Positions 5,796 through 11,092 of a stretch of 11,092 nucleotides of DNA are shown piece by piece (the stretch's first letter is position 1; each line of letters starts with the position of its first letter). The notes below the pieces were generated by a model that saw nothing but the letters and a program-made list of their open reading frames with translations, made no database searches and was not told where the DNA came from. Made by a program: the position numbers and the translations under genes. The stretch comes from Pseudomonadota bacterium (lineage in GTDB: Bacteria > Pseudomonadota > Alphaproteobacteria > Rhodospirillales > Magnetospirillaceae): the NCBI GenBank assembly GCA_023437865.1, contig JAEZFE010000116.1:1-11092 (forward strand). The letters run 5' to 3'.

Positions 5796-6767
5796 ATGTC
5801 CGAGGCCTATCCGCATCTGGCTACCATTGCCGCCTTCGCGCGTGACGCCGGCCTTACTCCCGCCAATCCACTGCGCCAGCCGCTGGCCGAGGCGCGGACC
5901 ACCGCCCTGGCTTATCAAGCCCTGTGGAACCAGTCGCTGCCCGCCATCGCCCGCATTCATGAAGCGGCCACGGTGTCGCCGCGCGGCACGCGGGTGGCGC
6001 TGAAGATATTCTCCCCTGCCGAACGCCCCGACGGCCTGCCGGTGCTGATCTATTTCCATGGCGGCGGATTTGCGCTGAACTCGGTTGCCACCCACGAGCG
6101 GCTGATGCGACTGCTGGCGTTGCGCTCGGGCGCGGCGGTGGTGGGAGTCAGCTACACTCTGGCCCCGGAACTGCGCTTCCCCGGTCAGTTGGAGGAGGCC
6201 CTGGCCGCCATCGCCTGGGTGCGGACCGAGGGCGCCCGCTATGGTCTGGATGCCGGCCGGTTGGCGGTAGGCGGCGATTCGGCAGGCGCCAATCTGGCGC
6301 TGGCGGCCACCCTGACGTTGCGCGATGCGGGCGAAGAGCTGCCGGCGCTGGGCCTGCTGTTCTACGGCATGTTCTCGGCGGATCTGGCCAGCCCGTCGCA
6401 CCACACCTACGGCGCGGGCGCCTTCGGCCTGACCACCGAGCGGGTGGACTGGTTCTGGACGCAATATGTGGCCGACCGCGCCCAGCGCGACAATCCGCTG
6501 GCCGCGCCCCTGCTGGCCGACCTGCACGGCCTGCCGCCGCAATTGGTGATCGGCGCCGGACTGGATTGCCTGCTCGACGATTCCCTGCGCCTGGCCGAGC
6601 GGCTGAACGCCGCCGGAGTGCGCAACACCCTGTCGGTTTATCCTGGCATGCCCCATTCCTTCATGCAGATGAGCGCCCTTCTGCCTCCGGCAGATGCCGC
6701 CATCAGCGAAGCGGCCCACGTGCTCAGGCGGTCCCTGAGCGTGCCGCTGCCTCTGGCTGCCGAATAA
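5796..6767 (+). CDS. Alpha/beta hydrolase, hormone-sensitive-lipase-type esterase
   Basis: A 323-residue protein of the HSL/family IV esterase group, probably cytosolic since no signal peptide is seen. It hydrolyses carboxylic esters, usually short acyl chains; the natural substrate is unknown. The oxyanion-hole motif HGGGF is at 88-92. The nucleophile elbow GDSAGAN places catalytic Ser at 162. The Asp of GLDCLLDD (257) and the His of PGMPHSF (287) complete the triad in the expected order. The length is normal for the family. The start at 5796 has AGGGAGA five bases upstream. The gene stands alone, divergent from the coiled-coil gene, and its last 44 bases overlap the 3' end of the convergent histidine kinase gene. 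Confidence 0.92.
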   Translation: MSEAYPHLATIAAFARDAGLTPANPLRQPLAEARTTALAYQALWNQSLPAIARIHEAATVSPRGTRVALKIFSPAERPDGLPVLIYFHGGGFALNSVATHERLMRLLALRSGAAVVGVSYTLAPELRFPGQLEEALAAIAWVRTEGARYGLDAGRLAVGGDSAGANLALAATLTLRDAGEELPALGLLFYGMFSADLASPSHHTYGAGAFGLTTERVDWFWTQYVADRAQRDNPLAAPLLADLHGLPPQLVIGAGLDCLLDDSLRLAERLNAAGVRNTLSVYPGMPHSFMQMSALLPPADAAISEAAHVLRRSLSVPLPLAAE

Positions 6768-8724
6768 CGCTACGTTCGGGCGGGAAGCGCAGCATGACGC
6801 GGGTGCCCAGGCCAGGAGTGCTTTCCAGCTCCAGCAGGCCGCCGTGCAATTCCATGAGATTGCGCGACAGCGGCAACCCCAGCCCCAGGCCCTGATAGCG
6901 CCGCTCCAGCCGGGTGTCGACCTGACCGAAGGCGGCCAGCGCCTTGTGCTGGTCATGGGGAGCGATGCCGATGCCGGTATCCTCGATCGACAGGGTAATG
7001 GCGCCGTCCTCCTCGCTCCAGGCGCGGACGACCACCTTGCCGCCTGCCGGGGTGAACTTGACCGCGTTGCCCACCACGTTCAGCAACACCTGTTTGATGC
7101 GCAACTCATCGGCCCTGAGCGCGGGCAGCCCCGGCTCGATATCCGCCTCGACCGCCACCTCTCCGGCGCTGGCACGATCGCCTACCATGGTCAGCGCGGC
7201 GACGATCAGCCGCGGCACCGGCACCTCCTCATCACGCAGGGCGACACGGCCGCTTTCCACCTTGGCAACGTCGAGCACGTCGTTGATCAACGCGGTCAGG
7301 TGATGGCCGGACTCGACAATGTGCCTGCAGTATTCCTTGTAGCGGTCATTGCCGAGCGGCCCCAGGATCTCGGCCTGCATGGTCTCCGCAAAGCCGTTGA
7401 TGGCGTTGAGCGGCGTTCGGAGTTCATGGCTCATGGCGGCCAGGAACTCGGTCTTGGCCCGGTTGGCATCCTCGGCAGCACGCTTGGCGTGTTCCAGCGC
7501 CAAGGCGGCGGCGCGGGTGTCGGTCAGGTCGACGCTCCACGCCACCAAGGCAGGGCGGCCGCCGAAGACGATGGGCGTCCACGTCACCCAGCACCATAGG
7601 TCTTCGCCGTCGGCGGAGCGGCATTGCAACTCGGCGCTGGTCGGCCGGCCCAGGGCCAGCGCACGGGCCGCCTCGAACTCGCGGATGGCGGGGTCGAGGT
7701 AGAACGTGCTTTCGCCGCGCCCCAGCACCTCGTCCGGCGCCAAGCCCAAGGTGGCCGCCTGATGCTGGTTGCAAAACAGTACGCGGCCTTCGGCATCGGC
7801 CACCAGGATGCCAACCGGGCTGGCCTCGAAAAGCTCGGTCAGCCGTGCCTCGGCGGCACGCGAAACCTCGGCGGCGGCCTCGGCGGCGGCCACGCGGGCC
7901 AGCATTTCCTGCTCGGAATAGACCGCCGAGATGGATCGGGTGGTCAGGAACGCCCGCGCCAGGCCGTGCGACAATACGAAAAAGCCGCCGGCGAAGATGG
8001 CGTGCGAGAGCCACCACAGATGGGTCCACGCCTTCGTCGCCAGGAAGCCCACCGACGAGATGGCAAACGCCACCAAAGCCACCTGATAGGCCCCCATCAG
8101 CCCCGAACGCAGGCGCCGCCGCCGGATCGTGACGACACCACCCAGGTTCAGCAGGATGGCCAGCCCCTCCATTACCCAACGGGTGACGGGGTCACCGGCA
8201 AGAGGCGAGTGGGCCAGGGCCGCCACGGCGCCATCGACCAGCAGCACGGCCACCACCCAGGGCAGCCAGCCCTTGGGATCGCGCCGGACCGAGGGCAGCT
8301 CCGCCGCCTCGCCCAGGCGCATCAACGCTTCCAGCAGGAAGGCCGCCATCACAACGCGTGAGGCGGGACCGAACAGGATAAACAGCCAGAGATCATGGCT
8401 GGCGGCGCGGGTCAGCAGGCCATGAGGGCCGTAGACCAGGGCAAATCCCAGGAAGGCGAGAGCCATGTAGCGCAACGCCGACTCACCATTGGCGAGGTAG
8501 CAGCGGTAGGCCACCCAGGCGGCGAACAGTGAAAGCACGATGGAAATGCCAATGGCGGCTTCATGCACCGGGATGTCGTGGAACACCAACGGCGGATCCT
8601 GGAAGACATGAAGATAGGCCACCAGCCCCAAAGGCAGCAGGACGAACGCGATCTCCAGCGCTCCCCGATAGAGCGCCGTCACGCGAGTAAGCGGCCCAGC
8701 CTCCTTGCCGGCTTGCGGTGCCAA
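6724..8724 (-). CDS. Membrane PAS-domain sensor histidine kinase, DivJ/PleC-like transmitter
   Basis: A 666-residue hybrid of an integral-membrane sensor and a cytosolic kinase. About eight hydrophobic segments fill residues 20-262. A short alanine-rich helix (about 270-296) leads to a PAS domain (about 293-402). The HisKA domain carries SHELRTPLNAI with phospho-acceptor His433, then a GPLG...YKEY...SGHHL...INDVLD pattern typical of the DivJ/PleC-like alphaproteobacterial group. The ATPase domain shows the N-box near 545-557, DTGIGIAP at 582-589, the AFGQVD F-box near 598-603 and GLGLGL at 612-617. There is no receiver domain and no response regulator in view, so the partner is unknown. The start is uncertain: TTG at 8724 fits the upstream purines, while GTG at 8682 would give 652 residues. 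It lies 78 bases downstream of norD on the same strand. Confidence 0.92.
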   Translation of the reverse strand: MAPQAGKEAGPLTRVTALYRGALEIAFVLLPLGLVAYLHVFQDPPLVFHDIPVHEAAIGISIVLSLFAAWVAYRCYLANGESALRYMALAFLGFALVYGPHGLLTRAASHDLWLFILFGPASRVVMAAFLLEALMRLGEAAELPSVRRDPKGWLPWVVAVLLVDGAVAALAHSPLAGDPVTRWVMEGLAILLNLGGVVTIRRRRLRSGLMGAYQVALVAFAISSVGFLATKAWTHLWWLSHAIFAGGFFVLSHGLARAFLTTRSISAVYSEQEMLARVAAAEAAAEVSRAAEARLTELFEASPVGILVADAEGRVLFCNQHQAATLGLAPDEVLGRGESTFYLDPAIREFEAARALALGRPTSAELQCRSADGEDLWCWVTWTPIVFGGRPALVAWSVDLTDTRAAALALEHAKRAAEDANRAKTEFLAAMSHELRTPLNAINGFAETMQAEILGPLGNDRYKEYCRHIVESGHHLTALINDVLDVAKVESGRVALRDEEVPVPRLIVAALTMVGDRASAGEVAVEADIEPGLPALRADELRIKQVLLNVVGNAVKFTPAGGKVVVRAWSEEDGAITLSIEDTGIGIAPHDQHKALAAFGQVDTRLERRYQGLGLGLPLSRNLMELHGGLLELESTPGLGTRVMLRFPPERSVIRQPEAAARSGTA

Positions 8725-8757
8725 CGCCCCAATCTCCCGCCCGGGATCTGAACCTCA

Positions 8758-8787
8758 AGGATAGGGCGGTTGACTGGGTTCGGGCAA
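8758..8787 (-). promoter_or_regulatory. Weak candidate promoter for the histidine kinase gene
   Basis: On the minus strand, TTGCCC (complement of 8782-8787) and TATCCT (complement of 8758-8763) are 18 bases apart in the 78-base gap between norD and the kinase gene. Agreement with the sigma70 consensus is partial. No terminator hairpin is visible in the gap, so read-through from norQD is an equal possibility. Confidence 0.2.
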
Positions 8788-8802
8788 GAGCGCGCGCCAG
8801 AC

Positions 8803-10695
8803 TTACCCGGCGAGATGTCGATAAATTCGCGGCAACGCGGCGCTGAGCTGCGCCAAGTGATGCACAATGGCGAAGCTGCCGCGTCCAAATACGTGCGGAA
8901 AGTAAGTCTGGGCCTTCTTGTCGATGGTGACGCCGAACACTGCCAGCCCCTTGGCACGGGCCTCCTGCACCGCCTTGCGGGTGTCCTCGATGCCGTAACG
9001 GCCTTCGTAATGGTCGATGTCGTTGGGCTTGCCGTCGGTGATCACCAGCAGCAGGCGGTGGCGATTGGGCCGCGCCTCCAATTCGGCGGCGGTGTGCCGG
9101 ATGGCGGCGCCGATGCGGGTGTAATAGCCGGGCTTGAGCGCGCCGATGCGCTTCATCACCGTCTCGCCCAGGTTCTCGTCGAAGCCCTTGACCGTATCCA
9201 CCTTGACCCAGGCCCGCTTGCGCGAGGTGAATGAATAGATGGCGAAGGGATCGCCGCAGGCGGCCAGGCCGTGGCTGAAGACGGCCAGGGCTTCCTTCTC
9301 GACGTCGAGGACGCGGCGGTTCTCGATCCACGCATCGGTGGACAGCGAGGTGTCGACCAGCACGGCCACGGCAAGGTCGCGCTCCATGGGCCGGCGCTGC
9401 ATCCACACCCGGTCGGAACACTGGCCCGAAGCGGCCAGATCCGAGCGAGCGCGCACCACCGCCTCGGTGTCGAGCTCCTGGCCATCCATCTGGGCGCGCA
9501 GGATCAGGGCCTTGGTGCGCAGCGCCTCGAACTGGCGGCGCACCTGGCGGATGCGGCGCTTGGCCTGCTCGCCCGGCACCCAGGTCTCGCCCTCCTCGGC
9601 GGCCGTGCCCATCAGCACCGAGCAATGATCCTTGTGATAACAGGCGGCGCGGTGATCCCATTCGGGATAGAGATGGGTGCCGGTAAGACGGGTGATCTCG
9701 GTCGCCTCGGGCGGCAGGTCGAGGTCGAATTTCAGCTTGGTGGCGGCCTTCTTGCCGTGGCTCGAGATGGTGATCTTGTCCATCTCGTCGGCGGCCTTCT
9801 TGGCCTCCTCCTCGTCGGGGTCGTCGGCGCCGCGGTTCACGTTGACCATGTCGGCAAAGGATAGGATCTTCTCGAACCGGTTCAGGATCAGCGGATCCTT
9901 GCGGTCGGCATTGTCCTGGCGCTTGCGCTCGGCGCGGCGGCGCTTGTCCTCCTCGTCCTGCTCCTCCTTCTTGGAGCCGGGCTCGGACATCTCCTCCTCG
10001 TCGGGCCGCGCCTCGGGGTCGCGGTGCAGCGCCTCGCCCCACAGCGGCACCGGCAGGAACGGCTTATAGTTCGCCGGCGCGGCGGTGGCGGAAACCGGCG
10101 CCGCCGGCGAGCCGCCGAGCATCTCGACCACCAGCGCCTCGATCTGAGCCTCTGCCCCGGCCAGCGGACGCTTGGGGCGCATGGCACGCAAGGCGGCGCA
10201 CAGCGCATCGTGCCGGCGGGTCATGCCGGGAAAATTCTTCAGCACGGATTCGGACGCGGCCTTGGCGCGGGCCAGGAAGGCCAGATCGGCCCGCAACGGG
10301 TCGGTTTCAGGCGCGCCCGCCGGCGGCAGGGCGGCGAAGAAGGCGGCCAGCCAAAAGTACAAATCGCGGTTGAGGGCGGCGTCGGGGAAATGGTCAAGCT
10401 GGTCGGGCAGCGACAGCGACACCTCGTCGCGGCTGGCCACCACCATGCGCTCGTCCTCCATGCCGACTCGCTGCTTCCAGGTCAGCCGGTGCGTGGAGGT
10501 GCGCAGGGACGCGGCGGTGATGGCGACGCCCCGGTCGCCGCCCAGTCCGCGGAAGAACACGGCAAGCTGGCCGCGCACCTGGTCGAGCGTGACCGCCGCT
10601 TCTGGGAAGCGCGGCCACGAATGCTTCTCGCCCACCAGCCGGTGCCAGAACTTGCCGACCGTATCTTCCAATTCGAGGAATTCGAGGAAGGACAT
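8803..10695 (-). CDS. norD: Nitric oxide reductase activation protein NorD (VWA domain)
   Basis: A 630-residue protein, close to the usual NorD length and shorter than CbbO proteins. The N-terminal third resembles NorD (LELEDTVGKFWHRL, AVTLDQVRGQLAVFFRGLGGD, FPDAALNRDLYFWLAA). Residues about 230-270 are a highly charged Glu/Lys/Arg linker. A C-terminal von Willebrand A domain (about 440-625) has a complete metal-ion-dependent adhesion site: DTSLS with Asp448, Ser450 and Ser452, Thr526 in GYYTRIG, and Asp554 in ITDGKPND. NorD works with the AAA+ protein NorQ to insert or activate the non-heme iron of cytochrome c-dependent nitric oxide reductase in denitrification. The ATG at 10695 lies five bases after the norQ stop, with a weak ribosome site, so translational coupling is likely. 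The main alternative is a CbbO-type Rubisco activase adaptor. Confidence 0.87.
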   Translation of the reverse strand: MSFLEFLELEDTVGKFWHRLVGEKHSWPRFPEAAVTLDQVRGQLAVFFRGLGGDRGVAITAASLRTSTHRLTWKQRVGMEDERMVVASRDEVSLSLPDQLDHFPDAALNRDLYFWLAAFFAALPPAGAPETDPLRADLAFLARAKAASESVLKNFPGMTRRHDALCAALRAMRPKRPLAGAEAQIEALVVEMLGGSPAAPVSATAAPANYKPFLPVPLWGEALHRDPEARPDEEEMSEPGSKKEEQDEEDKRRRAERKRQDNADRKDPLILNRFEKILSFADMVNVNRGADDPDEEEAKKAADEMDKITISSHGKKAATKLKFDLDLPPEATEITRLTGTHLYPEWDHRAACYHKDHCSVLMGTAAEEGETWVPGEQAKRRIRQVRRQFEALRTKALILRAQMDGQELDTEAVVRARSDLAASGQCSDRVWMQRRPMERDLAVAVLVDTSLSTDAWIENRRVLDVEKEALAVFSHGLAACGDPFAIYSFTSRKRAWVKVDTVKGFDENLGETVMKRIGALKPGYYTRIGAAIRHTAAELEARPNRHRLLLVITDGKPNDIDHYEGRYGIEDTRKAVQEARAKGLAVFGVTIDKKAQTYFPHVFGRGSFAIVHHLAQLSAALPRIYRHLAG

Positions 10696-10700
10696 GATGT

Positions 10701-11092
10701 TTACCCGAATACAGCCAACACCACTTCGTCCAGGCCCTTCTTGACGTCGGGGTCGTCGGTCAGCGGTTCGATCATAGCGCATTGCACCGCTTCGCGGATG
10801 GACATGCCGGCCTGGATCAATGTGGCGCAGTAGACCAGCAGGCGGGTCGAAACGCCTTCCTCCAGATCATGGCCCTTCAGCGCGCGCAGCCGCTGGGCCA
10901 GCTGGACCAAGGAATAGACCTTGGATTCGGACAGGCCGGATTCGGTAGCGACCACCTGGGTTTCCACCTCGGTGGGCGGGAAGTCGAATTCGATGGCGAC
11001 AAAGCGCTGGCGGGTCGAGGGCTTGAGCTGCTTCAGGACGTTCTGGTAGCCGGGGTTGTAGGACACCACCAGCATGAAATCGTCCGGGGCCT
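10701..11092 (-). CDS. norQ: NorQ/CbbQ-family MoxR-type AAA+ ATPase, C-terminal part (5' end outside window)
   Basis: The frame is open from the right edge to the TAA at 10701-10703, giving about 130 C-terminal residues. The Walker A and B motifs are off the edge. Visible family features are VVSYNPGYQ, followed by LKPSTRQRF (sensor and arginine-finger region), FPPTEVETQVV, LEEGVSTRLLVY and PLTDDPDV. These are shared by NorQ, NirQ and CbbQ. The protein is a hexameric ATPase that, with its VWA partner, remodels a target enzyme. The five-base gap to the adjacent norD-like gene supports NorQ over CbbQ. Confidence 0.88.
   Translation of the reverse strand, partial: APDDFMLVVSYNPGYQNVLKQLKPSTRQRFVAIEFDFPPTEVETQVVATESGLSESKVYSLVQLAQRLRALKGHDLEEGVSTRLLVYCATLIQAGMSIREAVQCAMIEPLTDDPDVKKGLDEVVLAVFG

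Noticed and set aside
5730..6956. 408-codon minus-strand frame opposite the hydrolase
   Set aside because: The hydrolase on the plus strand has a complete catalytic triad and ribosome site; the opposite frame has a low-complexity Gln/Arg/Gly composition.
8561..10042. 493-codon minus-strand frame overlapping norD and the kinase gene
   Set aside because: It is an out-of-frame shadow, rich in Arg, Gly and Pro; norD in the other frame has full VWA motifs.
8803..10695. CbbO (Rubisco activase adaptor) as the identity of the VWA protein
   Set aside because: The length of 630 residues and the N-terminal region fit NorD better; CbbO proteins are usually well above 700 residues. Not fully excluded without the upstream genes.

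Overview
The window looks like chromosomal DNA of a GC-rich alphaproteobacterium, most plausibly a Rhodospirillaceae/Magnetospirillum-type organism. That assignment is inferred from codon usage, from protein style, from a norQ-norD pair, from a DivJ/PleC-type histidine kinase and from a TipN-like membrane coiled-coil protein. No phylogenetic search was possible. The window is densely coding: nine genes, of which two are cut by the window edges (the photolyase at the left and norQ at the right). No gene-free stretch exceeds 300 bases; the largest gap is 5518-5795 (278 bases). I saw no tRNA, rRNA, insertion sequence, prophage or CRISPR.

Left part (1-2464). The C-terminal part of a class I DNA photolyase ends tail-to-tail, with a 4-base overlap, against an NTF2/SnoaL-like gene of a family often found beside photolyase genes in light-responsive clusters. 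Divergent from the latter is a small membrane-anchored protein with a domain like that of the 17-kDa/RT0821 surface antigens. This in turn converges on a GNAT acetyltransferase gene.

Middle (2572-5795). A strong intrinsic terminator on the minus strand closes a 965-residue gene. The product has two N-terminal membrane helices, then 27 tandem units with a nearly exact 25-residue period (one unit is 36 residues), and a separate C-terminal domain. The plan resembles the alphaproteobacterial pole-organising protein TipN. An AT-rich divergent intergenic region with several palindromes separates it from an HSL-type alpha/beta hydrolase gene.

Right part (5796-11092). The hydrolase gene converges on, and overlaps by 44 bases, a membrane histidine kinase with about eight predicted membrane helices, a PAS domain and a DivJ/PleC-like HisKA domain. 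Upstream of the kinase on the same strand lie norD and the 3' end of norQ, five bases apart. These encode the VWA and MoxR-type AAA+ proteins needed to activate cytochrome c-dependent nitric oxide reductase, so norCB is expected just beyond the right edge.

The most interesting item is the 25-residue repeat array. Its seven core positions per repeat (25/7 periodicity) predict a very long, almost straight coiled-coil rod of roughly 100 nm, anchored in the inner membrane and ending in a distinct domain.
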